64,000 bases of DNA, taken from assembly GCF_021271205.1 (NCBI RefSeq), contig NZ_JAIWKS010000008.1, positions 124,001-188,000 of the forward strand, read 5' to 3'. The notes under the pieces were generated by a model that was not told the origin of the DNA, searched no databases, and was given only the letters and a program-made list of their open reading frames with translations. This DNA is from Pseudomonas uvaldensis. Lineage in GTDB: Bacteria > Pseudomonadota > Gammaproteobacteria > Pseudomonadales > Pseudomonadaceae. Numbering within the stretch: the first letter of the stretch is position 1; each line of letters opens with the position of its first letter. The translations under genes and the position numbers were made by a program. Positions 18,141-26,749 of this stretch are shown piece by piece.

Positions 18141-18776
18141 GTGTGGGAATTGGTCAAATCCGGCGGCTGGATGATGTTGCCGATCATTCTGAGTTCCATC
18201 GCGGCACTGGGTATCGTTGCCGAACGCCTGTGGACCCTGCGGGCCAGTCGCGTGACCCCGGAGCATCTGCTCGGGCAGGTCTGGGTCTGGATCAAGGATA
18301 AGCAACTGAACAAGGACAAGCTCAAGGAGCTTCGCGCCAGTTCGCCCCTGGGGGAAATCCTCGCGGCAGGCCTGGCGAACTCCAAGCATGGTCGCGAGAT
18401 CATGAAGGAATGCATCGAAGAGGCCGCCGCCCGGGTCATTCATGAACTGGAACGCTACATCAATGCTCTGGGTACCATTGCCGCCATGGCTCCGCTGCTG
18501 GGGTTGCTGGGTACGGTACTGGGCATGATCGACATCTTCAGCGCCTTCACCGGTTCCGGCATGAGCACCAACGCCTCGGTCCTGGCAGGTGGTATCTCCA
18601 AGGCTCTGATCACCACGGCAGCGGGCCTGATGGTGGGCATTCCATCAGTGTTCTTCCATCGGTTCCTGCAACGTCGCGTCGATGAATTGGTCGTCGGCAT
18701 GGAGCAGGAAGCCATCAAGTTGGTCGAGGTGGTACAGGGCGATCGTGACGTGGACCTGGCCGGGAGCAAGAAGTGA
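18141..18776 (+). CDS. exbB: ExbB/TolQ-family proton-channel protein
   Basis: A 211-residue protein with three membrane helices (about 8-30, 110-135, 155-178). The family core includes LGTIAAMAPLLGLLGTVLGMIDIF with the second and third helices. With ExbD it uses proton motive force to drive a TonB- or Tol-like partner. I chose GTG 18141 (MWELVKSGGW, GAGGGGG upstream) over GTG 18111, since MWELVKSGG is the usual start. The gene opens the exbB-exbD-lpxK string and overlaps exbD by 4 nt. Confidence 0.9.
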   Translation: MWELVKSGGWMMLPIILSSIAALGIVAERLWTLRASRVTPEHLLGQVWVWIKDKQLNKDKLKELRASSPLGEILAAGLANSKHGREIMKECIEEAAARVIHELERYINALGTIAAMAPLLGLLGTVLGMIDIFSAFTGSGMSTNASVLAGGISKALITTAAGLMVGIPSVFFHRFLQRRVDELVVGMEQEAIKLVEVVQGDRDVDLAGSKK

Positions 18777-19201
18777 AGTTCCGCCGCAAACCACGGGAAA
18801 ACATCGAGATCAACCTCGCGTCGCTGATCGACGTGGTGTTCATTCTGCTGTTGTTTTTCGTCGTCACCACCACCTTTACCCGGGAGACCCAGCTCAAGGT
18901 CGAGCTGCCACAAGCCGTCAGCGGCTCGCCGGCCGAGGACCAGCAGGTGAAAAACCTGGAAATCACCATCAGCGCAGAGGGGGCGATTTCGGTGAATAAC
19001 CAACTGCTGCCCAAGAGCGATCTGGCAACCCTGATCGAGGCGCTGCAGAAGGAGTCCGGCGGCGACACCAACCTGCCGTTGTCCATCAGCGCCGACGGCA
19101 AGACCCCTCATCAATCGGTCATCACCGCCATGGACGCGGCCGGCAAGCTCGGCTTCAGCCACCTGCGGATGACCACCGTCGAGGCGGCGCCGGCACCCTG
19201 A
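18773..19201 (+). CDS. exbD: ExbD/TolR-family protein
   Basis: A 142-residue protein. One N-terminal membrane helix follows a basic segment, with the functional Asp in NLASLIDVVFILLLFFVV. A periplasmic domain ends in the HQSVITAMDAAGKLGF element. It completes the proton-driven complex with ExbB. It starts with GTG in a GTGA overlap with exbB and ends in TGATG with lpxK, so the three genes are translationally coupled. This second exbBD-type pair near lpxK is usual in Pseudomonas. Confidence 0.9.
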   Translation: MKFRRKPRENIEINLASLIDVVFILLLFFVVTTTFTRETQLKVELPQAVSGSPAEDQQVKNLEITISAEGAISVNNQLLPKSDLATLIEALQKESGGDTNLPLSISADGKTPHQSVITAMDAAGKLGFSHLRMTTVEAAPAP

Positions 19202-20211
19202 TGGCCATGTCCGATCGATTGCTCGCCGCGTGGTACGAAGGTCACCCGGCCCTGAAGCTGTTGCGCCCGCTGGAGTGGTTGTACCGGCGGGTGGTGGTCG
19301 GCAAGCGCGAGCGCTTCCTGGCGGGTGAGGGCACCATTTACCAACCGCCGGTGCCCTTGGTGGTGGTCGGCAACATCACCGTGGGCGGCACCGGCAAGAC
19401 GCCGATGATCCTGTGGATGATCCAGCATTGCCAGCGCAGTGGGCTGCGGGTCGGTGTGGTCAGCCGAGGCTACGGAGCCAAGCCGCCGCAACTGCCGTGG
19501 CGGGTCCAGGCCGACCAGGGCGCCGACATTGCGGGTGACGAGCCGCTGCTGATCGTCCAGCGCACTGGCGTGCCGCTGATGATCGACCCGGATCGCAGCC
19601 GCGCGGTTCAGGCGCTGCTGGCAAGCGAAGCGCTGGATCTAATCCTGTCCGATGACGGCATGCAGCATTACCGGCTGGCCAGGGACCTGGAATTGGTGCT
19701 GATCGACGATGCCCGGGGCCTGGGCAACCGGCGGTGCCTGCCGGCCGGGCCACTGCGCGAGCCGGTCGAGCGCCTGCAATCGGTCGATGCGGTCCTGTAC
19801 AACGGTGCCAACGCCGACCGCGAAGACGGCTTCGGTTTCGAGCTGCGGCCCACCGCCCTGGTGAACCTGGCCAGTGGCGAGCGTCGGCCGCTGGATCATT
19901 TCCCACCCGGCCAGGCCTTGCACGCCGTGGCCGGCATCGGCAATCCACGGCGTTTCTTCAAGACCCTCGAAACGCTACACTGGCGGCCTATACCGCACGG
20001 GTTTGCCGACCATGCCGAATACAGCGTCCAGGCCTTGAGCTTTACACCCTCGTTGCCAGTGGTCATGACGGAAAAGGACGCGGTCAAATGCCGTGCCTTC
20101 GCCTCGCCTGACTGGTGGTACCTGGCGGTGGATGCCGCGCCATCACCGGCCTTCGCGGTTTGGTTCGATACGCAGTTGATGCGCCTGTTGCCGGATCGTC
20201 TTTTGCCTTAA
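19201..20211 (+). CDS. lpxK: tetraacyldisaccharide 4'-kinase
   Basis: A 336-residue enzyme that phosphorylates the 4' position of the lipid A disaccharide on the inner face of the inner membrane. An N-terminal amphipathic or hydrophobic helix precedes the P-loop VVGNITVGGTGKTP. DDGMQHYRLARDLELVLID and AGPLREP are conserved LpxK motifs. Length is normal. ATG 19201 overlaps the exbD stop; an ATG two codons later is equally plausible. Confidence 0.95.
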   Translation: MAMSDRLLAAWYEGHPALKLLRPLEWLYRRVVVGKRERFLAGEGTIYQPPVPLVVVGNITVGGTGKTPMILWMIQHCQRSGLRVGVVSRGYGAKPPQLPWRVQADQGADIAGDEPLLIVQRTGVPLMIDPDRSRAVQALLASEALDLILSDDGMQHYRLARDLELVLIDDARGLGNRRCLPAGPLREPVERLQSVDAVLYNGANADREDGFGFELRPTALVNLASGERRPLDHFPPGQALHAVAGIGNPRRFFKTLETLHWRPIPHGFADHAEYSVQALSFTPSLPVVMTEKDAVKCRAFASPDWWYLAVDAAPSPAFAVWFDTQLMRLLPDRLLP

Positions 20212-20233
20212 AACGTTTATCCAGGGGAATCTC

Positions 20234-20419
20234 ATGGACACCAAACTGCTCGACATTCTGGCCTGCCCGGTCTGCAAGGGCCCGCTCAAGCTCAGCGCCG
20301 ACAAGACCGAGCTGATCAGCAAGGGCGCCGGTCTTGCGTATCCGATTCGCGACGGCATCCCGGTGATGCTGGAAAGCGAAGCCCGTACCCTGACCACCGA
20401 CGAGCGCCTGGACAAATGA
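20234..20419 (+). CDS. ycaR: Trm112/YcaR-family small zinc-ribbon protein
   Basis: A 61-residue protein starting MDTKLLDILACPVCKGPLKL, with a CPVC pair and a C-terminal IRDGIPVMLESEAR. This is the Trm112-like family that sits between lpxK and kdsB in many gammaproteobacteria. The second metal-binding pair of the eukaryotic proteins is absent, as is normal for YcaR. Its role is probably accessory. AGGGGAA precedes the start. The stop overlaps kdsB by 4 nt. Confidence 0.92.
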   Translation: MDTKLLDILACPVCKGPLKLSADKTELISKGAGLAYPIRDGIPVMLESEARTLTTDERLDK

Positions 20420-21180
20420 CCACGGCTTTTACTGTTGTCATTCCGTCGCGCTTCGCCTCGACGCGCCTGCCCGGCAAACCGTTGCTGCCGATTGCCGGCA
20501 AACCGATGATCCAGCATGTGTGGGAGCAGGCCTGCAAGAGCAGCGCCGGGCGCGTGGTCGTGGCCACGGATGATGCGCGCATCGTCGAGGCCTGCAACGG
20601 CTTCGGCGCCGAAGTGGTGCTGACCCGCGAAGACCACAACTCCGGTACTGATCGACTCGCGGAAGTCGCGGCGAAGCTGGGCCTGGAGCCCGATGCCATC
20701 GTCGTCAACGTGCAAGGCGACGAGCCAATGATCCCGCCCAGCGTGATCGACCAGGTCGCGGCCAACCTGGCGGCCCACCCCGAAGCGCGCATGGCCACCC
20801 TGGCCGAGCCGATCAAGGACGTCCAGACCTTGTTCAACCCGAACGTGGTCAAGGTGGTCAGTGACCTCAATGGCCTGGCGTTGACCTTCAGCCGTGCGAC
20901 GTTGCCCTGGGCCCGGGATGCCTTCGCGCAGAGTCGCGACGTGATGCCCGATGGTGTGCCGTATCGCCGCCACATCGGCATTTATGCCTACCGCGCCGGT
21001 TTCCTCCAGGACTTCGTGAACTGGGGCCCGTGCTGGCTGGAAAACACTGAGTCCCTGGAACAGTTGCGTGCGCTCTGGCATGGCGTGCGGATCCACGTCG
21101 ACGATGCCTTGATCGCACCGCCGACCGGAGTCGACACACCTGAAGACCTCGAGCGCGTTCGTCGCCTGCTGGAGGCCTGA
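20416..21180 (+). CDS. kdsB: CMP-KDO synthetase
   Basis: A 254-residue enzyme that activates KDO with CTP for lipopolysaccharide inner-core assembly. Nucleotide-binding motifs are VVIPSRFASTRLPGKPL, VVVATDDARI, NSGTDRLAEVA and VNVQGDEPMI. The C-terminal part has HIGIYAYRAGFL and GVDTPEDLERVR. Length and motifs are typical. The start overlaps ycaR (ATGA), and the stop shares a base with the phosphatase start. Confidence 0.96.
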   Translation: MTTAFTVVIPSRFASTRLPGKPLLPIAGKPMIQHVWEQACKSSAGRVVVATDDARIVEACNGFGAEVVLTREDHNSGTDRLAEVAAKLGLEPDAIVVNVQGDEPMIPPSVIDQVAANLAAHPEARMATLAEPIKDVQTLFNPNVVKVVSDLNGLALTFSRATLPWARDAFAQSRDVMPDGVPYRRHIGIYAYRAGFLQDFVNWGPCWLENTESLEQLRALWHGVRIHVDDALIAPPTGVDTPEDLERVRRLLEA

Positions 21181-21644
21181 TGCGGGTTCTGTTCGTCTGC
21201 CTCGGCAATATCTGCCGGTCGCCCACCGCCGAGGGCATCCTGCGGCACAAACTGCGCGAGGCCGGGCTGGCCGGGCAGGTGGAAGTCGCTTCCGCCGGTA
21301 CCGGTGACTGGCACGTGGGCAAGGCCCCGGACAAGCGCAGCCAGGCTGCAGCCCTACGGCGCGGCTACGACTTGTCGGCCCAACGCGCGCGGCAGGTCAG
21401 CCGGGCTGACTTCGCCGCCTACGACCTGATCCTGGCGATGGACGGCAACAATCTACGCCATCTCAAAACCTTGCAACCGGCCAATGCCAGGGCCGAACTG
21501 GACCTGTTTCTGCGTCGCTACGAGGCTGAACTCGACGACGTGCCGGACCCGTACTACGACGGCGAACAGGGTTTCGAACACGTGCTCGACCTGATCGAAC
21601 GCGCCACGGATCGTCTGGTGATCGAACTGAAGGGACGGCTATGA
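21180..21644 (+). CDS. low-molecular-weight protein tyrosine phosphatase
   Basis: A 154-residue LMW-PTP. The catalytic loop is V-C-L-G-N-I-C-R-S-P near the N-terminus (CX5R), and the general acid is the Asp in DVPDPYYDG. It dephosphorylates tyrosine residues; in this position (kdsB-murB) it may affect envelope polysaccharide control, which is inference from location. It is coupled to kdsB (TGATG) and to murB (ATGA). Confidence 0.92.
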   Translation: MRVLFVCLGNICRSPTAEGILRHKLREAGLAGQVEVASAGTGDWHVGKAPDKRSQAAALRRGYDLSAQRARQVSRADFAAYDLILAMDGNNLRHLKTLQPANARAELDLFLRRYEAELDDVPDPYYDGEQGFEHVLDLIERATDRLVIELKGRL

Positions 21645-22660
21645 GCTTGCAGATACGCAGTGACGTCAGCCTCAAGCCGTTCAACAGCTTCGGCGTCGAC
21701 GTCAAGGCTCGGTTGTTCGCCGACGCCCTGGGCGATGAGGATGTCCGCGAGGCGCTGGCCTATGCCGCCGGGCACGATGTTCCACTGCTGGTGATTGGCG
21801 GCGGCAGCAACCTGCTGTTGACCGGCGACATCGACGCACTGGTGCTGCGCATGGCCAGCCGGGGGATTCGCCTGCTCGACGACGACGGCGAGCGGGTGGT
21901 GGTCGAGGCCGAGGCAGGGGAGCCGTGGCACCCGTTTGTCCAGCACACGCTGGCGCAAGGTTGGTCGGGGCTGGAAAACCTCAGCCTGATCCCCGGTACC
22001 GTGGGGGCTGCGCCGATGCAAAACATCGGCGCCTACGGCGTCGAGATCAAGGATGTCTTCGCCGGTCTCACTGCGCTGGATCGCCAGACCGGCGAGCTGC
22101 GGGCATTCACCCTTGAAGAGTGCCGCTTTGCCTACCGTGACAGTCTGTTCAAGCAACAGGCGGGTCGCTGGTTGATCCTCAGGGTGCGCTTTGTCCTGAG
22201 TCGCGTCGCACACTTGCACCTGGAGTACGGTCCGGTCCGCCAGCGGTTGGCCGAGCAAGGCATCGATCAGCCGACGCCTGCCGATGTCGGCCGGGCCATT
22301 TGCAGCATTCGCAGCGAAAAACTGCCGGACCCTGCCGTGCTGGGCAATGCCGGCAGTTTCTTCAAGAATCCATTGGTGCCGGCCGCGCAAGTGGAGCAGC
22401 TCAAGCTCCAATATCCCGACCTGGTGGCTTATCCACAGCCTGAGGGGCAGATGAAACTGGCCGCCGGCTGGCTGATCGAGCGGGCTGGCTGGAAGGGCTT
22501 TCGCGAAGGCGATGCCGGTGTGCATAAGTTGCAGGCATTGGTGCTGGTCAATTACGGCGAGGCGACCGGTTCGCAACTGCTGGACCTGGCATTGCGCATT
22601 CAGAAAGATATTGCCAAACGTTTCCAGGTCGAGCTGGAAATGGAGCCTAATCGATACTGA
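21641..22660 (+). CDS. murB: UDP-N-acetylenolpyruvoylglucosamine reductase
   Basis: A 339-residue FAD enzyme of peptidoglycan precursor synthesis. FAD-binding motifs include VIGGGSNLLL and LIPGTVGAAPMQNIGAYGVEI. The catalytic Ser lies in LGNAGSFFKNP and a Glu near the C-terminus completes the site. It is an E. coli-type (type I) MurB by length. It ends the lpxK-murB operon; the hairpin at 22741-22796 is the likely terminator. Confidence 0.96.
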   Translation: MSLQIRSDVSLKPFNSFGVDVKARLFADALGDEDVREALAYAAGHDVPLLVIGGGSNLLLTGDIDALVLRMASRGIRLLDDDGERVVVEAEAGEPWHPFVQHTLAQGWSGLENLSLIPGTVGAAPMQNIGAYGVEIKDVFAGLTALDRQTGELRAFTLEECRFAYRDSLFKQQAGRWLILRVRFVLSRVAHLHLEYGPVRQRLAEQGIDQPTPADVGRAICSIRSEKLPDPAVLGNAGSFFKNPLVPAAQVEQLKLQYPDLVAYPQPEGQMKLAAGWLIERAGWKGFREGDAGVHKLQALVLVNYGEATGSQLLDLALRIQKDIAKRFQVELEMEPNRY

Positions 22661-22740
22661 TTGGCTGCCCTTGCCGTCGCCTGCGCCCACGGGTGCTGAG
22701 CGACCTATGGAACAAAGTCTGCTCGCGATCAACTGAACAA

Positions 22741-22796
22741 CGCCCTGAACAATCCCTGCCACACTCATTTGTGCAGGATTGTGCAGGGCGTTTTGC
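22741..22796 (+). terminator. long imperfect hairpin, probable murB terminator
   Basis: CGCCCTGAACAATCC (22741-22755) pairs with GGATTGTGCAGGGCG (22776-22790) with one mismatch. Further pairs extend toward a short loop (CTGCCAC with GTGCAG, bulged). TTTTGCTT follows at once. Confidence 0.75.
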
Positions 22797-22825
22797 TTGA
22801 TCCTGGGTTAATTTAGCTCGCTGAC

Positions 22826-22842
22826 GATGCGACCATCGCATC
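22826..22842. promoter_or_regulatory. candidate operator upstream of the iorA-type gene
   Basis: GATGCGA-CCA-TCGCATC is a perfect 7-bp inverted repeat with a 3-nt centre, about 135 nt before the start of the molybdenum hydroxylase operon. Its position and symmetry suggest a regulator site. No regulator gene is adjacent. Confidence 0.4.
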
Positions 22843-22976
22843 CCGAAGGCCCGGTGCAGACACCTGCGTGTCCGCATAAGAGAGCCGATCAGCCTGAGCC
22901 AGTCTGCGACAACCGAACCGTTACCCAAGCGGCAGATTGCTCGACCCCATAACTCGATAACTATGCGGGCGTGCCC

Positions 22977-23447
22977 ATGATTACCCTGAAACTCAATGGA
23001 AAAGATCATCAACTGGATGTGACCGAGGACATGCCGCTGCTGTGGGCGATCCGGGATGTGGCCGGTTACAACGGCACCAAATTCGGCTGCGGCATGGGCT
23101 TGTGTGGTGCGTGCACCATCCACATCGACGGCGCCCCGGCGCGCAGCTGCATCACGCCGATCGGTTCGGTGAAAGGGCAGAACATCAGCACCATCGACGA
23201 GCTCCATGCCGACCCGATCGGGCAAGTCGTCCAGAGGGCCTGGCTCGATACCGCCGTGGCCCAGTGCGGTTATTGCCAGGGCGGGCAGATCATGTCCGCG
23301 ACGGCCTTGCTCAAGCGCAATCCCAACCCGAGCGATGAGCAGATCGAAGAAGCCATGGTCGGAAATATCTGCCGCTGCGGCACCTACAACCGGATCAAGA
23401 CCGCGATCCGGCAGGCTTCCACGCATCTGAAGGAGGCCAAGGCATGA
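22977..23447 (+). CDS. iorA: 2Fe-2S subunit of a molybdenum hydroxylase (IorA-like)
   Basis: A 156-residue protein with two 2Fe-2S domains. The plant-type N-terminal cluster shows CGMGLCGACTIHIDG, and the C-terminal helical cluster shows QCGYCQGGQIM followed by NICRCGTYNRI. This is the small subunit of xanthine-oxidase-family enzymes of the isoquinoline 1-oxidoreductase type. ATG 22977 follows a short leader; a GTG six bases upstream is possible. It overlaps the large-subunit gene by 4 nt. The true substrate cannot be read from sequence. Confidence 0.88.
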   Translation: MITLKLNGKDHQLDVTEDMPLLWAIRDVAGYNGTKFGCGMGLCGACTIHIDGAPARSCITPIGSVKGQNISTIDELHADPIGQVVQRAWLDTAVAQCGYCQGGQIMSATALLKRNPNPSDEQIEEAMVGNICRCGTYNRIKTAIRQASTHLKEAKA

Positions 23448-25759
23448 GCCGTTTGCCCGATGATTTCGTACTGAGCAACCTCAGCCGCCGCGGTTTTCTC
23501 AAAGGCGCCAGCGCCACGGGTGTGCTGGTACTGGCCGCCAGCTGGGGGCTGCCGGACGCCTTCGCCGAAGATAAGAAATTTGGCGCCGAGGGCATGCCGC
23601 ATGGCGCAGTCGATGACCCCAAGGTGTACGTGAGCATTGCTGGCGATGGCACTGTGACGGTGATCTGCAACCGCTCGGAAATGGGCCAGGGTGTGCGCAC
23701 CAGCCTGACCATGGTGGTGGCCGATGAACTGGACGCTGATTGGGCTCGGGTGAAGGTGCAGCAGGCCCCGGCCGATGAGGTGCGCTTCGGCAACCAGGAC
23801 ACCGATGGCTCGCGAAGCATGCGCCATTGGTACGAGCCGATGCGTCGCTGCGGGGCCGCCGCCAGGACCATGCTGGAGCAGGCCGCCGCCGCGCAGTGGA
23901 AGGTTCCGGTGGGCGAGTGCCGCGCCCAGCTGCACAACGTGGTTCACCAGCCTTCCGGTCGACAACTGGGTTACGGTGAGCTGGCGGCCGCGGCCAGTGC
24001 CTTGCCGGTACCGGCCCGCGATGGCTTGCGCCTCAAGCAGCCATCGGAGTTTCGCTACATTGGCAAGGAGGCGAGCCGGGCCATCGACGGCGCGGACATC
24101 GTCAACGGTCGTGCCGTATTCGGCGCCGACGTGCATTTCGACGGCATGCTCTACGCCGTCGTGGCGCGCCCGCCGGTCTATGGTGGCAAGGTCAAGACCG
24201 TCGACAGCAGCGCGGCGCTGAAGGTACCGGGCGTGCTCAAGGTGGTGCAGATCGAAGGCCGGCCGTTGCCTTCGGAGTTCCAGCCCCTGGGTGGCGTGGC
24301 GGTGGTGGCGAAGAATACCTGGGCGGCGATCAAGGGGCGCGAGGCGCTGAAAATCGAATGGGACGATGGCCCGAATGCCGGCTATGAGTCCGGTGCCTAT
24401 CGCAAGGAACTCGAAGCCGCGGCCCTCAAGCCCGGCAAGGTCGTACGCAATACCGGTGACATAGACGACGCGCTGACGAAGGCCGACTCGACCCTGGAAG
24501 CGACGTATTATCTGCCGCATCTGTCCCAATCGCCGATGGAGCCCATGGTCGCCGTCGCCCGATTCAAGGATGGCCAGTGCGAAGCCTGGGCACCGAGCCA
24601 GGCCCCTCAGGTCACTCGTGAGCGCATTGCCGAGCGTCTGGGGATCCCCTTCGAGAAAGTCACGGTGAACATCACACTGCTGGGCGGCGGTTTCGGGCGC
24701 AAATCCAAGCCCGACTTCGTCCTAGAAGCGGCCGTGCTGGCCAAGGAGTTTCCCGGCCAGGCGATCCGGGTGCAGTGGACTCGGGAGGATGACATCCATC
24801 ACTCTTATTTCCATACGGTATCGGTCGAATACCTGAAGGCCGGTCTGAGCCGGGACGGGATGCCGTCCGGCTGGCTGCATCGCACTGTGGCCCCCAGCAT
24901 CACCGCGCTGTTCGCACCGGACATGACCCACGAAGCGCCGTTCGAACTGGGCATGGGCGTTACCAACATGGCCTATGCGATTCCCAACCTGCGCCTGGAA
25001 AACCCCGAAGCGACTGCCCATACCCGGGTGGGCTGGTACCGCTCGGTGTCTAACATTCCCCATGGCTTTGCAATCCAGAGTTTCATCGATGAACTGGCTC
25101 ACAAGGCTGGAGAAGACCCGTTGAAGTATCACCTCAAATTGCTGGGACCGGATCGCAAGATCGATCCCCGTACCTTGAGCGAGGAATGGAACTACGGTGA
25201 ATCCCCCGAGCGTTATCCCATCGATACGGCACGGATCCGCACGGTGCTGGAAACCGTCGCCGAGGCGGCTGGCTGGGGGCAGCAGCTGCCCAAGGGGCGT
25301 GGTCTTGGACTGGCGGTACATTACAGCTTCGTCACCTACGTAGCGGCGGCGATCGAAGTGGAAGTCAGGGAAGACGGCACGGTGATCGTGCAAAAGGCCA
25401 ACATCGCGGTGGACTGCGGTCCGCAGATCAATCCCGAACGCATCCGTTCTCAGTTCGAAGGGGCCTGCGTCATGGGCCTGGGCAATGCGATGGTGGGAGA
25501 GATCAGCTTCAAGGATGGCAAGGTGCAGCAGGATAACTTCCATATGTACGAAGTGGCGCGCATGTCCCTGGCGCCCAAGGAAGTGACCGTGCATCTGGTG
25601 ACGCCGCCAGGCGACGTGCCGTTGGGCGGTGTCGGTGAGCCGGGCGTGCCACCGATTGCGCCTGCCCTGTGCAATGCGATATTTGCCGCGACCGGCAAGC
25701 GCATCCGCAACCTGCCTGTACGTTACCAGCTGCAAGGCTGGCAACAGGCCAAGGCCTGA
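23444..25759 (+). CDS. iorB: molybdopterin subunit of an IorB-like hydroxylase/aldehyde oxidase
   Basis: A 771-residue protein with a twin-arginine-like signal (LSRRGFLKGASATG, cleavage near DAFA), so export to the periplasm is likely. Molybdenum-cofactor domains show GGGFGRKSKPDF and a C-terminal GVGEPGVPPIAPAL whose Glu is the conserved active-site base. No FAD subunit is encoded, as in isoquinoline oxidoreductases, so electrons probably go to a cytochrome. The next gene, an XdhC-like maturation factor, starts in its stop (TGATG). Confidence 0.88.
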   Translation: MSRLPDDFVLSNLSRRGFLKGASATGVLVLAASWGLPDAFAEDKKFGAEGMPHGAVDDPKVYVSIAGDGTVTVICNRSEMGQGVRTSLTMVVADELDADWARVKVQQAPADEVRFGNQDTDGSRSMRHWYEPMRRCGAAARTMLEQAAAAQWKVPVGECRAQLHNVVHQPSGRQLGYGELAAAASALPVPARDGLRLKQPSEFRYIGKEASRAIDGADIVNGRAVFGADVHFDGMLYAVVARPPVYGGKVKTVDSSAALKVPGVLKVVQIEGRPLPSEFQPLGGVAVVAKNTWAAIKGREALKIEWDDGPNAGYESGAYRKELEAAALKPGKVVRNTGDIDDALTKADSTLEATYYLPHLSQSPMEPMVAVARFKDGQCEAWAPSQAPQVTRERIAERLGIPFEKVTVNITLLGGGFGRKSKPDFVLEAAVLAKEFPGQAIRVQWTREDDIHHSYFHTVSVEYLKAGLSRDGMPSGWLHRTVAPSITALFAPDMTHEAPFELGMGVTNMAYAIPNLRLENPEATAHTRVGWYRSVSNIPHGFAIQSFIDELAHKAGEDPLKYHLKLLGPDRKIDPRTLSEEWNYGESPERYPIDTARIRTVLETVAEAAGWGQQLPKGRGLGLAVHYSFVTYVAAAIEVEVREDGTVIVQKANIAVDCGPQINPERIRSQFEGACVMGLGNAMVGEISFKDGKVQQDNFHMYEVARMSLAPKEVTVHLVTPPGDVPLGGVGEPGVPPIAPALCNAIFAATGKRIRNLPVRYQLQGWQQAKA

Positions 25760-26730
25760 TGGACAGCGTTGACCTGAACGTCCTGCGCAGCGTGCTCCAA
25801 TGGCGCCGCGCCGGGCAGCGAGTGGTGCTGTTTACCGTGGTCCAGACCTGGGGCACCGCGCCGAGACCGCCGGCAGCAATGCTGGCCCTGCGGGAGGATG
25901 GCGTGGTGATTGGCTCCGTGTCGGGCGGTTGTGTCGAGGACGACTTGATCGCCCGGCTGCACGACGGCCGCATCCCGGCGGATGGCCCGCCGGTACAGCT
26001 CATCACCTACGGTGTCACCCGCGAAGAGGCCGCGCGCTTTGGCCTGCCGTGCGGCGGCACCCTGCGCCTGACCGAAGAGCGGGTCGGCGATCCGCAATGG
26101 GTCGCCGAGCTGTTGGAGCGTTGCGAAGCCCATGAGATTGTCGCACGTGAATTGAACGTCGCCACCGGCAGCGTGACCCTGGCCCCCGCCAGCAAAAGCG
26201 ATGCATTGGTGTTTGACGGCCAGACGCTGCGGGCCATTTATGGCCCGCGTTGGCGGCTGCTGCTGATCGGCGCCGGGCAACTGTCCCGTTACGTGGCGGA
26301 AATGGCCCGGTTGCTGGATTTCGAAGTGCTGATCTGTGATCCCCGCAAGGAGTTTGTCTATGGCTGGGAAGAGCAGCACGGGCGTTTCGTCTCAGGGATG
26401 CCCGACGAAGCGGTGTTGAGTATCCAGACCGACGAACGCACGGCCATTGTCGCCTTGACCCATGATCCGCGCCTGGACGACATGGCGCTGCTGACAGCCC
26501 TGGATTCGAAGGCGTTCTATGTCGGGGCCCTGGGTTCGCGGGTCAACAGCCAGAAGCGCCGGGATAATCTGGCTCAGCTAGGCTTGTCAGCACAGGCCAT
26601 CGAACGGTTGCATGGTCCGATCGGCTTGCACATCGGCAGCCACACCCCGGCGGAGATCGCCTTGTCGCTGCTGGCCGAAATCGTGGCCATCAAGAACGGC
26701 GTGGAGCTTCGGCAGAAAAAACCGTTGTAA
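25759..26730 (+). CDS. xdhC: XdhC-family molybdenum-cofactor maturation protein
   Basis: A 323-residue protein with the XdhC/CoxI N-terminal domain (VQTWGTAPRPPAAML, SVSGGCVEDDLI) and a C-terminal Rossmann-like domain (LLLIGAGQLSRYVAEMARLLDFEVLICDPR; GALGSRVNSQKRR). XdhC proteins bind molybdopterin, promote its sulfuration and insert it into xanthine-oxidase-type enzymes. The target here is surely the preceding IorAB pair. The start overlaps the iorB stop. Confidence 0.9.
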   Translation: MDSVDLNVLRSVLQWRRAGQRVVLFTVVQTWGTAPRPPAAMLALREDGVVIGSVSGGCVEDDLIARLHDGRIPADGPPVQLITYGVTREEAARFGLPCGGTLRLTEERVGDPQWVAELLERCEAHEIVARELNVATGSVTLAPASKSDALVFDGQTLRAIYGPRWRLLLIGAGQLSRYVAEMARLLDFEVLICDPRKEFVYGWEEQHGRFVSGMPDEAVLSIQTDERTAIVALTHDPRLDDMALLTALDSKAFYVGALGSRVNSQKRRDNLAQLGLSAQAIERLHGPIGLHIGSHTPAEIALSLLAEIVAIKNGVELRQKKPL

Positions 26731-26749
26731 TGTGCTGCAAGGAGGGTAC

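Larger units (their letters stand above)
22661..22976. other. 316-nt gap between murB and the iorA-type gene
   Basis: It holds the murB terminator (22741-22796) and a 17-bp palindrome (22826-22842), both listed separately. I see no coding sequence. Confidence 0.6.
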
